A DNA stretch of 64,000 nt from an uncultured Ruminococcus sp. Lineage in GTDB: Bacteria; Bacillota; Clostridia; Oscillospirales; Ruminococcaceae. The DNA lies in the NCBI GenBank assembly GCA_947345935.1, contig CAMZZN010000004.1:1-64000 (forward strand), read 5' to 3'. Below the pieces are notes generated by a model. The model was not told the DNA's origin. It was given only the letters and a program-made list of their open reading frames with translations, and did not search any database. This document shows, piece after piece, positions 35,166 through 44,548 of the stretch; within the stretch, counting starts at the first letter, position 1; every line of letters begins with the position of its first letter. The position numbers and the translations under genes were made by a program.

Positions 35166-35196
35166 TGTTCATAGGAATCTTCATTCATTTTTTCGG
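35166..35196 (+). repeat. Intergenic element, copy B
   Basis: TGTTCATAGGAATCTTCATT followed by CATTTTTTCGG matches the element at 7147-7178 with few changes. A small GCCTTA/TAAGGC hairpin follows at 35207-35222. Confidence 0.4.
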
Positions 35197-35249
35197 AATA
35201 AACTTCGCCTTACTTTTAAGGCAGCGCCGCACGACGATCATTTTAAATA

Positions 35250-35278
35250 TTGACATGAACTTACAAAAGTGGTAAAAT
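35250..35278 (+). promoter_or_regulatory. Promoter of the lipoprotein-radA unit
   Basis: TTGACA at 35250-35255, 17-bp spacer, TAAAAT at 35273-35278, 34 bp before the TTG start. Confidence 0.8.
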
Positions 35279-35311
35279 AATTATGCACACAAATTTGGGG
35301 GAGGAATTAGC

Positions 35312-36370
35312 TTGAAAAAAATTCATGCTGCCGCAGCTTTCATGATTTTTGCGGCTGTTATATCCGGATGTTCGGATAAAAAAAGCGACTCATCGAAAAA
35401 AGAGGCGGAGAAAATTGTTTCTCCGAAAACCGTAACCTTTGAATGGCAGGCCCCCTATAAAGCAAAATTGGAGGAATTCAGAAAATCCGCTGACTATCAG
35501 GAGAGCAACGGGATCATTGGTTCTATGTTTGATCTGAGGGATCTTAATTCGGACGGTATTCCGGAACTTATAATTTCTCCGTCTGACGGAGCAGATTCGG
35601 TCTGTACCATTTATACATATTACGATGGCGTTCTGACGGAAATAGGTACGAACGGAAATAATGGATTTTTTAATTTTTATCCCTCTGCCGGAATTATCAA
35701 TAATGAATTTCAGGGCAGCGGTTTCGTTATGGGGGAATTCCGCCGTATTGAAAGCGGTTTGTTTGTGACAGAGATGACGTATTACAATAACATGGATTCA
35801 GTTGCTTCCGGTGCGGTTATACGGTATGAGATCGACAAAAAAGAAGTTCTTCAGGCGGAGTATAATGAAAAATTTTACAGTTTTGCAGATCAGCCGTCCC
35901 TTACTGTGGGAAGAAAGTATACATTTGGAGAAAATACGATAGATTATGCTGTATATTGCTCTGAAAGCTGGGATGACGCAGCATCCTCCGCTATGAAGAA
36001 GCAATTCAAAAACAAAATTAAAGAACTATCGGGAGAATATGAATCGGCAGGTTTTGAACTTCTGGATATGAACGGAGATGAATGTCCGGAACTTATTTTT
36101 TCCGAGGGTATTTCCAATCAGGATTCATGCCGCATATTTGTTTACAGTGACGGAGAACTCGCCGAGATAAGCGAAAAGTTAGGCATTAATGGAAGATTCG
36201 GATTTGACAACGAAAAAATGGTATTTTTCACTATTAATCCGCAAGATGTGGATAAGTATGGAAGCCTGACGGATATTTCCCTTGAGGGATACGAAAAATC
36301 CGGAAGTCTTATGGAGTGCGGAAGAAAATATCTTGCCAGCGACGAGACTGCCTTATCAATTTTTGATTGA
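35312..36370 (+). CDS. Lipoprotein with EF-hand-like DxNxDG repeats, unknown
   Basis: 352 residues, TTG start behind GGGGGAGG. Lipoprotein signal ending VISGC. Two halves each carry a calcium-loop-like motif followed by a strand: LRDLNSDGIPELIIS near residue 75 and LLDMNGDECPELIFS near 250, giving an internal duplication. Function unknown; this kind of exported repeat protein is common in Ruminococcus. Its stop lies 15 bp before radA. Confidence 0.82.
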   Translation: MKKIHAAAAFMIFAAVISGCSDKKSDSSKKEAEKIVSPKTVTFEWQAPYKAKLEEFRKSADYQESNGIIGSMFDLRDLNSDGIPELIISPSDGADSVCTIYTYYDGVLTEIGTNGNNGFFNFYPSAGIINNEFQGSGFVMGEFRRIESGLFVTEMTYYNNMDSVASGAVIRYEIDKKEVLQAEYNEKFYSFADQPSLTVGRKYTFGENTIDYAVYCSESWDDAASSAMKKQFKNKIKELSGEYESAGFELLDMNGDECPELIFSEGISNQDSCRIFVYSDGELAEISEKLGINGRFGFDNEKMVFFTINPQDVDKYGSLTDISLEGYEKSGSLMECGRKYLASDETALSIFD

Positions 36371-36384
36371 CCGGAGGGATAAAT

Positions 36385-37755
36385 TTGGCAAGATCACGAA
36401 TAATATATACTTGTAATCAATGCGGCTTTGAAAGTTCTAAATGGAACGGAAAATGTCCTTCCTGCGGAGCCTGGAACAGCTTTGAGGAGGGGACTCCGGA
36501 GATACCTTCAATTGCCGGACGCTCCTCTTCACAGAATATCGCCGACCTTTCAGATAAAATACTGGAACTTGAAAATATCGGATCGGACAGTGACATCCGT
36601 TACGATACCGGAACGGCGGAATTAAATCGTGTGCTCGGCGGAGGTCTTGTAAAGGGTTCTCTTGTTCTTTTAGGCGGCGAGCCCGGCATCGGCAAGAGTA
36701 CGCTGCTGCTCCAGGTATGTCAGTTTTTAGGCGAAAATCATTCTATCCTGTATGTTTCCGGAGAAGAATCCGCAAGGCAGATAAAGCTGCGTTCCCAGCG
36801 TCTTGGAGTGGATACTGAAAATCTCTATATTCTTACTGCTACAGACGCTGAAGCTATCGCAGCAACCATTGCCGGTTCTGCTCCCGATATCGTTATCATT
36901 GATTCAATTCAGACCATGAGTATCGGCAGAATACCGTCAAGCCCCGGAAGTCTTACTCAGGTGCGTGAGTGCGCCAATCTTTTTATGCATACGGCAAAAA
37001 CGCAGGAAATACCCATTATAATAGTAGGGCACGTCAATAAGGACGGGGCGATCGCAGGACCGAAAGTAATGGAGCATATCGTTGATGCCGTTCTTCATTT
37101 TGAGGGGGAGCGGCATCAGAGTTATCGTCTGCTGAGGGCGATAAAGAACCGTTTCGGCTCTACAAATGAGATCGGTGTTTTTGAAATGATTGACAGGGGA
37201 CTGAGGGAAGTTGAAAATCCTTCCCAGATGCTGCTTGCCGGACGTCCGCACGGTGTTTCCGGAACCTGTACCGCCTGTGTTATGGAGGGAAGTCGTCCGA
37301 TTCTAGCTGAAATACAAACTCTTGCGGCAAAAACCAGCTATTCTTCACCGAGAAGAATGGCTACCGGATTTGACTTCAACAGATTGAGCATAATTTTGGC
37401 AGTTCTGGAAAAACGTCTGGGAATTTATACCGGTTCTATGGATATTTACCTTAATGTTGTAGGCGGTTTTCGTCTTGATGAGCCTGCCGGCGATCTTCCG
37501 GCGGCTATGGCTCTTTTTTCCGGAATAATGGATAAGCCTGTCAGTGAGGATATAATTGCTTTCGGCGAAATAGGTCTTGGAGGCGAGATACGTTCTGTCT
37601 CTCACATTTCCCAGCGTATCCGTGAAGCCGAGCGCATGGGTTTCAGCGCCTGCATAGTACCGAAGCATTCAATGTCTGCGCTGGACGTGAACGACTACGG
37701 TATTAAGATTGTTCCGGTTTTAAGCTTAAAACAAGCATTTTCATATATTAAATAG
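36385..37755 (+). CDS. radA: DNA repair protein RadA
   Basis: 456 residues. Branch-migration helicase of homologous recombination. N-terminal zinc finger (CNQCGFESSKWNGKCPSCG), RecA-like core with Walker A GGEPGIGKSTLL, the RadA-specific IKNRFGSTNEIGVFEM motif, and a C-terminal Lon-protease-like domain (GFRLDEPAGDLPAAMALFSG). TTG 36385 follows GGAGGG; the frame is open six codons earlier. Confidence 0.97.
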   Translation: MARSRIIYTCNQCGFESSKWNGKCPSCGAWNSFEEGTPEIPSIAGRSSSQNIADLSDKILELENIGSDSDIRYDTGTAELNRVLGGGLVKGSLVLLGGEPGIGKSTLLLQVCQFLGENHSILYVSGEESARQIKLRSQRLGVDTENLYILTATDAEAIAATIAGSAPDIVIIDSIQTMSIGRIPSSPGSLTQVRECANLFMHTAKTQEIPIIIVGHVNKDGAIAGPKVMEHIVDAVLHFEGERHQSYRLLRAIKNRFGSTNEIGVFEMIDRGLREVENPSQMLLAGRPHGVSGTCTACVMEGSRPILAEIQTLAAKTSYSSPRRMATGFDFNRLSIILAVLEKRLGIYTGSMDIYLNVVGGFRLDEPAGDLPAAMALFSGIMDKPVSEDIIAFGEIGLGGEIRSVSHISQRIREAERMGFSACIVPKHSMSALDVNDYGIKIVPVLSLKQAFSYIK

Positions 37756-37774
37756 AAAAGAGTGTTGATTAAAA

Positions 37775-38956
37775 ATGGATAGAATTGCTTTTTTCAGGGA
37801 TCTTTCCATAATCATTGTATGTTCAAAACTTTTTGGTCTTGTGGCTCAGAAGCTTAAAGCTCCGCAGGTAGTTGGAGAAATAGCAGCCGGATTAATTATC
37901 GGTCCGGCTTGTTTTGGGATCGTAGGGAATTCCGATTATCTTTCACTTCTTGCGGAGATAGGCGTTGTTATGCTGATGTTTGGAGCGGGTCTTGAAACAA
38001 ATATGAGAGATCTTCTTAAAACAGGACCGAAAGCTCTGCTTATCGCCTGTGCCGGCGTTTTTGTGCCGCTTGTAGGAGGTACGCTTTTATATAGCTGTTT
38101 TTATGGATTCAGCGCAGTGGGCAGTGAGCAATTCTACCGGGCTGTATTTATCGGTACTATTATGACTGCCACTTCTGTTGGAATCACCGTGCAGACGCTC
38201 AAAGAAATGGGACGTTTGAAAAGTTCTACGGGAACGCTGATAACAAGCGCCGCAATTATTGATGACATCATTGGAATAATTGTGCTGACTTTTGTAATTG
38301 GACTGAAAAATCCCGAATCAAAGCCTACAGACGTAGTTATTCATACGCTTCTCTTTATAGCGTTCAGTTTTTGCCTTGGATTTCTTACATATTATATTTT
38401 TAAGTATATAGATAAAAAATATCCTCATCAGCGCAGAATCCCGATTCTTGGACTTGCGGTATGTATGTTCATGGCTTTTGCCGCCGAGGAATTTTTCGGA
38501 ATTGCAGATATTACGGGCGCATACGTCGCCGGACTGATATTATGCAGTCTCAAGGATTCAGAATATATTGCAAGAAAAGTTGATATTAATTCATACATGA
38601 TCTTTGGACCGGTATTTTTTGCGAGCATCGGTCTTAATACTACTTTCAGCGGCTTTACTCCGTCACTGCTTTTGTTTTCAGTTTTCTTTGTGCTTGTTGC
38701 TTTGCTGACGAAAATAATCGGCTGCGGACTTACGGCAAGGCTTATGCGGTATGATTTCAAGAACAGCCTGAAAGTTGGTGTGGGAATGATGACAAGAGGC
38801 GAGGTGGCGCTAATCGTAGCAAAAAAGGGTCTTTCAGAAGAAATGCTCGATCCGAAATATTTTGCTTCGGTCATCCTGCTTATAATTGTATCGTCTGTTT
38901 TGGTTCCGATTATTCTTAAACTGCTTTACAAGGGTGAAAAGGAGGAGATCACATGA
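37775..38956 (+). CDS. Cation/proton antiporter, CPA2 type
   Basis: 393 residues with about 12 membrane segments. CPA2 features: GEIAAGLIIGPACFG, the IDDIIGIIVLTFVIG core segment with paired acidic residues, ITGAYVAGLIL, and GVGMMTRGEVALIVAKKG. It probably exchanges Na+ or K+ for protons. No TrkA-N or regulatory C-terminal domain is present. It is 20 bp after radA and overlaps the patatin start by 4 bases. Confidence 0.92.
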   Translation: MDRIAFFRDLSIIIVCSKLFGLVAQKLKAPQVVGEIAAGLIIGPACFGIVGNSDYLSLLAEIGVVMLMFGAGLETNMRDLLKTGPKALLIACAGVFVPLVGGTLLYSCFYGFSAVGSEQFYRAVFIGTIMTATSVGITVQTLKEMGRLKSSTGTLITSAAIIDDIIGIIVLTFVIGLKNPESKPTDVVIHTLLFIAFSFCLGFLTYYIFKYIDKKYPHQRRIPILGLAVCMFMAFAAEEFFGIADITGAYVAGLILCSLKDSEYIARKVDINSYMIFGPVFFASIGLNTTFSGFTPSLLLFSVFFVLVALLTKIIGCGLTARLMRYDFKNSLKVGVGMMTRGEVALIVAKKGLSEEMLDPKYFASVILLIIVSSVLVPIILKLLYKGEKEEIT

Positions 38957-39801
38957 AATACGGTCTTGTTCTTGAAGGCGGAGCAATGCGTGGTCTTTTT
39001 ACGGCAGGCGTCATTGATGTGTTTATGGAAAACGGCGTTGTTTTTGACGGAGTTGTCGGAGTTTCAGCAGGAGCCGCTTTTGGGTGCAACTACAAATCGA
39101 ACCAGCCGGGCAGAGCAATTCGCTATAATACAAGGTTCTGCCGTGACAAGCGGTATTGCAGCGTAAGGTCACTGATAAAGACGGGTGATATGTTTGGTGC
39201 GGATTTCTGTTATCATGAGATCCCGGAAAAGCTTGATCTTTTTGACTTTGAAACATATGAAAGTTCGGCAATGGAATTCTTCGTCGTGTGTACTGATGTA
39301 ATGACCGGAAAGCCTGTATATCATCGCTGCGATACTATGAACAGTCATGAACTTGAATGGCTGAGAGCTTCTGCGTCTATGCCTATGGCGGCGAAAATAG
39401 TAAATGTTGACGGATACGATATGCTTGACGGAGGAATATCCGATTCCGTACCTTTGAAATTTATGGAGGATTCCGGATATGACCGTAATGTGGTCGTACT
39501 TACTCAGCCGAGAGACTATACGAAAGAGAAAAATAAGCTTATGCCGCTGCTGAAAATCGTTTACAGGAAATATCCAGAGCTGCTGAAAATTATGGAAAAC
39601 AGACATAAAATATATAATGGCGAGCTAAAATACGTCAGAAAAGCCGAACATGAAAAACGTGCACTTGTAATTGCACCGGAGACAAAGCTTCCAGTCGGAC
39701 GTGTTGAGCATGATCCGGACGTTCTACGTGAAGTTTATCGTATCGGACGAAAAGTCGGAACGAAGCATCTGACAGAGGTACAGAAATTTACTGCACACTA
39801 A
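38953..39801 (+). CDS. Patatin-like phospholipase, RssA/YjjU type
   Basis: 282 residues, cytoplasmic. Oxyanion loop EGGAMRGLF, nucleophile Ser in VGVSAGAAFG and catalytic Asp in LDGGISDSVP make up the Ser-Asp dyad. The C-terminal part is rich in charged helices. Likely acyl hydrolase on membrane lipids. Its ATG overlaps the antiporter stop (ATGA). Confidence 0.93.
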   Translation: MKYGLVLEGGAMRGLFTAGVIDVFMENGVVFDGVVGVSAGAAFGCNYKSNQPGRAIRYNTRFCRDKRYCSVRSLIKTGDMFGADFCYHEIPEKLDLFDFETYESSAMEFFVVCTDVMTGKPVYHRCDTMNSHELEWLRASASMPMAAKIVNVDGYDMLDGGISDSVPLKFMEDSGYDRNVVVLTQPRDYTKEKNKLMPLLKIVYRKYPELLKIMENRHKIYNGELKYVRKAEHEKRALVIAPETKLPVGRVEHDPDVLREVYRIGRKVGTKHLTEVQKFTAH

Positions 39802-39804
39802 AAG

Positions 39805-39854
39805 AATACAGGCAGAAAACACGCATTATACGTGTATTTCCGCCTGTATTTTTA
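39805..39854. terminator. Bidirectional terminator between convergent genes
   Basis: Outer stem AATACAGGC/GCCTGTATT and inner stem AAAACACG/CGTGTATTT, followed by TTTTTATT on the plus strand. It serves the patatin gene and the minus-strand peptidase gene. Confidence 0.85.
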
Positions 39855-41531
39855 TTATTCTATTCCCTTGGCGTATTCCATAAGTTTTTCTGCAAGTTCA
39901 CTGATATAATCTTCGTTAAGAACGTCGTTGAAGCCGGCTTCATTTGTTGCGGAGCGGAATGCATAGCTGCTGTCGTTGTAGGATATCCGAGCTATTTTCT
40001 CGTATTTTTCAAGAGCGGCATCCGGATCGCTGAGACAATCCTCCCAGATGTCAAAGGTTGCAAGAGCAGAAACGGCGTAACTGATATAATATCCGGGAGA
40101 TTCAAAAACATGATTTATCATATAGAGTTCAACTCCGGGTAAAGAATCTTCTGCGATATCTTCCCAACATTTCACAACATCTTCCGGAGTGAATGCAGCG
40201 GCGTTCTGAAGCACGGTATATTCAAATTCGCCTACCGCAAATCCTGAAACAACAGCGTTTACAAGATCATAGCTTTTAACGGCAAACATTGCGTCAGCCT
40301 GATCTCCGTAGATATCGTTGTAAAAACGTGTAAAAATACATTCAAAGCCCTGGGACTGTATCTCGGCTATATCCAGATTTGATGTGGCAAGATACGTCGG
40401 TACCTGATCGTATGTCTGCGCATAATAGTGTCCGAATTCATGAACAGGAGTAAGCAGACTGTAGCAATCCTTGTTGTCTGTGATATAGACAACGCCTTTT
40501 TTGCTGACAGGAAGATATGTTGTAAAAGAACCGTTATAGCTGCCGTCACCGTCGGAAATCGAGTATTCTTCGTCATCAAGGAGCTTTTGTGCCGCACTGC
40601 CGATTTCCGGAGAAAGCTCCCCGGCGTATTCGGCGATCGTTTCAAACGGATCGTCAAATTCCTTTGGTTTCGTCAGAATATCCATTCCGCCGTCCATTTC
40701 CATGATTTCTCCTATTATTTCATCGGAAACCGGAAGAAGCTTCTCTTTAACAACATCTGAGAGTTCCATTATCTCTTCCGGAGTATAGTCCCGATAATAT
40801 TGTTCATAAAACATTTCTTGGTCATATTCTTTCAGGATCTCCAGAAGTATCTCCGCACATATGAGATTTTTCTCGTCATCATCCATATCTTCATCGTAAG
40901 CAGCATCATGAAAGCGGTCGATCTTCTCATCTCTCAGCCAGTTCTCGACACGGGTGTATCCTTCAAGCCTGTATGTGTTCATAGAGATATCCGAATACAT
41001 TTCCAGTACTTCGTCATCATGAATTAGCGAAGTGAACATATCTCCGTAGTTTTCGCTGTTATATCCCTTGCAGAAAGCAAATGTTATAAGTTCGGCAGCG
41101 ATATACATATCTTCAGCTGCGTCATCGGCATCAGCCTCAAGACTGTCGTTGTTCATATCAAGATAATATGGGATAGTCAGAGAAGTATACTCTTCGTATA
41201 ACTGATCGAAATCGGCAAGGAGAGTATCAATATCATTCTGAACGGCGTCCTCATTTGAATCGACAGTAAGGTCGTCTATCAGCGTATCGACATGATTTCT
41301 TACAGTATCAAGCCGTCTTGAATCCTTTATAGGATTGAAATCGGCAGGCGTATTGTCCTTATCACGATTCTTGCCGTCAGAGGAACTTTTTTTGTTCTCT
41401 TTATCCTCGTTTCGGCTGTTCGATTTTTCTGTTCTTTCCGAACTGCTTCCCATTCCACGCAAGGTACAGGAACCTGCTGACCAGGTTAGAGTAAGAGCAG
41501 CGAGAAATGCGATCATCTTTTTGATTTTCAT
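39855..41531 (-). CDS. Lipoprotein zinc metallopeptidase, M3-like
   Basis: 558 residues. Lipoprotein signal MKIKKMIAFLAALTLTWSAGSC, a Ser/Lys/Asp-rich linker (~30-70), then a mostly helical body with the zincin motif VHEFGHYYAQTYD and a downstream third-ligand candidate IAEIQSQGFE. The spacing resembles M3 oligopeptidases (HExxH then E about 25 residues on), although the rest is shorter and divergent. Probably an exposed peptidase. It starts 17 bp after the HAD gene with GGGAGATAATC before the ATG, so it may be the last gene of the riboflavin transcript, though a functional link is not obvious. Confidence 0.82.
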   Translation of the reverse strand: MKIKKMIAFLAALTLTWSAGSCTLRGMGSSSERTEKSNSRNEDKENKKSSSDGKNRDKDNTPADFNPIKDSRRLDTVRNHVDTLIDDLTVDSNEDAVQNDIDTLLADFDQLYEEYTSLTIPYYLDMNNDSLEADADDAAEDMYIAAELITFAFCKGYNSENYGDMFTSLIHDDEVLEMYSDISMNTYRLEGYTRVENWLRDEKIDRFHDAAYDEDMDDDEKNLICAEILLEILKEYDQEMFYEQYYRDYTPEEIMELSDVVKEKLLPVSDEIIGEIMEMDGGMDILTKPKEFDDPFETIAEYAGELSPEIGSAAQKLLDDEEYSISDGDGSYNGSFTTYLPVSKKGVVYITDNKDCYSLLTPVHEFGHYYAQTYDQVPTYLATSNLDIAEIQSQGFECIFTRFYNDIYGDQADAMFAVKSYDLVNAVVSGFAVGEFEYTVLQNAAAFTPEDVVKCWEDIAEDSLPGVELYMINHVFESPGYYISYAVSALATFDIWEDCLSDPDAALEKYEKIARISYNDSSYAFRSATNEAGFNDVLNEDYISELAEKLMEYAKGIE

Positions 41532-41548
41532 GATTATCTCCCTTCATA

Positions 41549-42202
41549 TTATACGGTCAGCTTTGTAACCGCAGATATTATCTCAAGCGGACTGTCAACG
41601 ATGATATCAGCCGCCGCCAGTTCTTCAGGAGATCCATAACCGTAACCGCATCCTACGGATCGCAGATCATTCCTGACGGCGGTTTCAATATCATGGAAAC
41701 GGTCGCCTATCACTATGAATTCACCAGGATGCTTAGGCTTTATTTTCCTGAATATCTCATACTTCGGGATAAAACCGTATTCCTCGCAGCAATAGAAACA
41801 ATCAAAAAATCTGTCCAGGGCGAAAACTCTCCTGTGTCGTTCCATATAATGTATACGGCAGTTGCTTAGGAATATGAGTTGGTGTCCCATTTCTTTCAGC
41901 TGCGATAGCATTTCTTCTGCGCCGCTGAAAAGCTCACCCTCACCGAGTTCTATCCTCCGTGCCATATCCTCTCCGAGCCGGATGCGTGCCGTATCACGTA
42001 TCTCTTTATCAAGACCTGGCATAAAATTCTGCCACATATCGTTTGAATTAAATCCAAGCCAATAGCTTATCTCATAATCGGTATAGTTTTTTGGCTTTGT
42101 ATATCCGTTTTCAGCCAGCCACCGCATAGTTCTGCGAAATGCCGGAGCATAGGTTTTCATGGAATTATGGATCGTTCCGTCGTAGTCAAATATAAGATTC
42201 AT
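41549..42202 (-). CDS. HAD phosphatase in the riboflavin operon
   Basis: 217 residues. HAD motifs: LIFDYDGTIHNS (nucleophile Asp), FLSNCR, Lys in FIPKYEIFRKIKP, and VIGDRFHDIETAV. Phosphoglycolate-phosphatase-like with a helical C1 cap. It begins directly after the ribH stop (at 42204), in the same direction. Riboflavin synthesis needs a HAD phosphatase for 5-amino-6-(5-phosphoribitylamino)uracil that is not part of RibDEBAH, and this gene is well placed to supply it. That assignment is inference from position. Confidence 0.88.
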   Translation of the reverse strand: MNLIFDYDGTIHNSMKTYAPAFRRTMRWLAENGYTKPKNYTDYEISYWLGFNSNDMWQNFMPGLDKEIRDTARIRLGEDMARRIELGEGELFSGAEEMLSQLKEMGHQLIFLSNCRIHYMERHRRVFALDRFFDCFYCCEEYGFIPKYEIFRKIKPKHPGEFIVIGDRFHDIETAVRNDLRSVGCGYGYGSPEELAAADIIVDSPLEIISAVTKLTV

Positions 42203-42203
42203 A

Positions 42204-42668
42204 TTACTTGATGCGCTTGCAGAGGTTTATCATTTCAATAGCTCCCTCGGCGCACTCGGAGCCCTTGTTTCCTGCCTTTGAACCGGCACGTTCGATAGCT
42301 TGTTCAATATTTTCAGTTGTAATGATTCCGAAAAGCACCGGAACTCCGGTCTCCAGTGAGACCTGTGCAACGCCTTTGGCGGCTTCATTGCATACAAGCT
42401 CATAGTGGGAGGTGCTTCCTCTGATTATAGCTCCGAGACAGATAACAGCGTCGTATTTGCCGGTCTCAGCCATTTTTTTGGAGATAAGAGGAATCTCAAA
42501 TGCTCCCGGTACCCAGGCAACGCTGATATTTTCGTCGCTTACTCCGTGTCGGAGCAGAGTGTCAACTGCGCCGGAAAGAAGTTTCCCGGTGATAAATTCG
42601 TTGAATCTTGACACTACAATGCCGATTTTTGCTTCTTTACTGATAAGATTTCCTTCTAAAATATTCAT
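42204..42668 (-). CDS. ribH: 6,7-dimethyl-8-ribityllumazine synthase
   Basis: 154 residues. Condenses 5-amino-6-ribitylaminouracil with dihydroxybutanone phosphate. Seen: [45 protein letters not shown] with the catalytic His, and the C-terminal [17 protein letters not shown] 42668 is preferred (AAAGGA upstream). Normally forms an icosahedral capsid. Confidence 0.97.
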   Translation of the reverse strand: MNILEGNLISKEAKIGIVVSRFNEFITGKLLSGAVDTLLRHGVSDENISVAWVPGAFEIPLISKKMAETGKYDAVICLGAIIRGSTSHYELVCNEAAKGVAQVSLETGVPVLFGIITTENIEQAIERAGSKAGNKGSECAEGAIEMINLCKRIK

Positions 42669-42687
42669 AATGCTTTGTCCTTTCTGA

Positions 42688-43887
42688 TTAATAATTGAGG
42701 ATATGCCCCATTTTGTCACGCTTTGTTTTAAGATAAAAGAGGTCGTGAGCCGTAGCGTCCATCTGGATAGGAACACGCTCTTTTATTTCAAGACCGAAGC
42801 CGCTGAGACCGTATACCTTGTCGGGATTGTTTGTAAGCAGTCTGAGCGTTTTGCAGCCGAGATCACGCAGTATCTGTGCGCCGATATAGTATTCCCTCAT
42901 ATCTCCGGGAAATCCCAGCGCAAGATTTGCTTCAAGCGTGTCCATGCCTCTGTCCTGTAGTTCGTAGGCACGAAGCTTGTTTATAAGACCGATGCCTCGT
43001 CCCTCCTGACGCATATAGAGAAGTATTCCTCTGCCTTCCTTTTCAATGCTGTTCATAGCTGCCGCAAACTGTTGTCCGCAGTCACATTTAAGAGAGCCGA
43101 AAGCGTCTCCAGTCAAACATTCTGAATGAACACGGCAGAGAATATCTTTGCCGTCGCCGATATCGCCCTTGACCAGAGCCACATGGTGTTCGCCGTTAAG
43201 CTGATTCACATAGCCCATAGCCCGGAATTCGCCGTATTTCGTTGGCAGCTTCGTATCTGCCACACGTTCCACGAGGATATCATGACATTTCCGGTAATCT
43301 TTCAGAGAACGAATGGTTATGAATTTCATTCCCCATTCTTCGGCTTTTGATTGAAGCTCTGCGGAACGCATCATCGTGCCGTCGTCACGCATTATTTCGC
43401 AGCAAAGACCGCATTCTTCAAGACCGGCAAGCCGCATAAGATCTACTGTAGCTTCAGTATGCCCCTCACGTTCAAGGACGCCGTTCTTCTTTGCGGTCAG
43501 CGGAAACATATGACCCGGACGCCGGAAATCTTCGGGCTTTGTATCTGCTGCAACAGCCATTCTTGCTGTAAACCCACGTTCTTCGGCAGAGATTCCCGTC
43601 GTTGTTTTTACGTGATCTATTGAAACAGTGAAAGCCGTGGAATGATTGTCCGTGTTGAAGTCTACCATCTGCGGCAGGCGCAGGCGGCGGCAAAGATCTA
43701 TACTCATTGGCATACAGATAAGTCCTTTTGCGTGCATTGCCATAAAGTTGACGTTTTCCGTAGTTGCAAACTGAGCGGCACAGATCATATCGCCTTCGTT
43801 TTCTCTGTTCTCGTCGTCAGTAACAAGGATTATTTCCCCTTTGCGCAGAGCGTCAAGAGCTTCCTCAACAGTGTTGTAGTGAAACAT
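42688..43887 (-). CDS. ribBA: 3,4-dihydroxy-2-butanone-4-phosphate synthase / GTP cyclohydrolase II
   Basis: 399 residues, both domains complete. N-terminal Rib[16 protein letters not shown], the [12 protein letters not shown] segment, GLCCEIM. C-terminal RibA (from ~205): [20 protein letters not shown] with the three zinc Cys, [22 protein letters not shown]. It supplies both substrates of the pathway. Confidence 0.98.
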   Translation of the reverse strand: MFHYNTVEEALDALRKGEIILVTDDENRENEGDMICAAQFATTENVNFMAMHAKGLICMPMSIDLCRRLRLPQMVDFNTDNHSTAFTVSIDHVKTTTGISAEERGFTARMAVAADTKPEDFRRPGHMFPLTAKKNGVLEREGHTEATVDLMRLAGLEECGLCCEIMRDDGTMMRSAELQSKAEEWGMKFITIRSLKDYRKCHDILVERVADTKLPTKYGEFRAMGYVNQLNGEHHVALVKGDIGDGKDILCRVHSECLTGDAFGSLKCDCGQQFAAAMNSIEKEGRGILLYMRQEGRGIGLINKLRAYELQDRGMDTLEANLALGFPGDMREYYIGAQILRDLGCKTLRLLTNNPDKVYGLSGFGLEIKERVPIQMDATAHDLFYLKTKRDKMGHILNY

Positions 43888-43900
43888 AAAAATTCCTCCT

Positions 43901-44548
43901 TTAATATCCGTTTTGTGCCAGAAAATCCATAGTTATCCGGCTTTCCGAAATATTTTCAGACTTTGGACACATCAGTTTTTCCACGTATTTCCCAATGATA
44001 TCGTTTTCCAGATTTACCGTGTCGCCGCTTTTTTTTGATCCCAATACTGTCTGTACGGCAGTGTGGGGGATAACTGATATCTTAAAACCGTAGTCGGAAA
44101 CTGCGGCTACTGTCAGACTTATTCCGTCGACTGCTACGGAACCTTTTTCAACGATATACCGCATAATTCCGGCGTCAGCGCAGATCGTATACCAGACAGC
44201 TATGCCGTCCCTTTTTATATCTGAAATTGTTCCTGTGCCGTCGATATGCCCTGAAACAATGTGACCTCCGAATCGTCCGTTCGCAGCCATTGCACGTTCA
44301 AGATTTACCGGACTGCCAGGGCTGAGGCTTCCGAGGGAAGAACGGTTCAGGGTTTCGTTCATAACGTCAGCCCGGAAAGTATCTCCGGTAAGATCGGTCA
44401 CCGTCAGACATACGCCGTTTACGGCGATGCTGTCACCTATATTTGTATCAGAAATAACTTTTTCCGCTTTTATTTCGATAAACGACGATACTGCTCCACG
44501 CTGAACCGACCTGATGCAGCCTGTTTCTTCAACTATTCCCGTAAACAT
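43901..44548 (-). CDS. ribE: Riboflavin synthase, alpha chain
   Basis: 215 residues, two lumazine-binding repeats. [10 protein letters not shown] start, the first repeat's [13 protein letters not shown] and [33 protein letters not shown], then the second repeat's [13 protein letters not shown] and [15 protein letters not shown]. Dismutates dimethylribityllumazine to riboflavin. It overlaps the ribD 3' end by 20 bases. Confidence 0.97.
   Translation of the reverse strand: MFTGIVEETGCIRSVQRGAVSSFIEIKAEKVISDTNIGDSIAVNGVCLTVTDLTGDTFRADVMNETLNRSSLGSLSPGSPVNLERAMAANGRFGGHIVSGHIDGTGTISDIKRDGIAVWYTICADAGIMRYIVEKGSVAVDGISLTVAAVSDYGFKISVIPHTAVQTVLGSKKSGDTVNLENDIIGKYVEKLMCPKSENISESRITMDFLAQNGY

Noticed and set aside
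34376-35188. 270-codon open frame on the minus strand
   Set aside because: Antisense to the Cof-type phosphatase, no family features.
36367-36384. Earlier start for RadA
   Set aside because: It would overlap the upstream stop and lacks a ribosome site; TTG 36385 follows GGAGGG.
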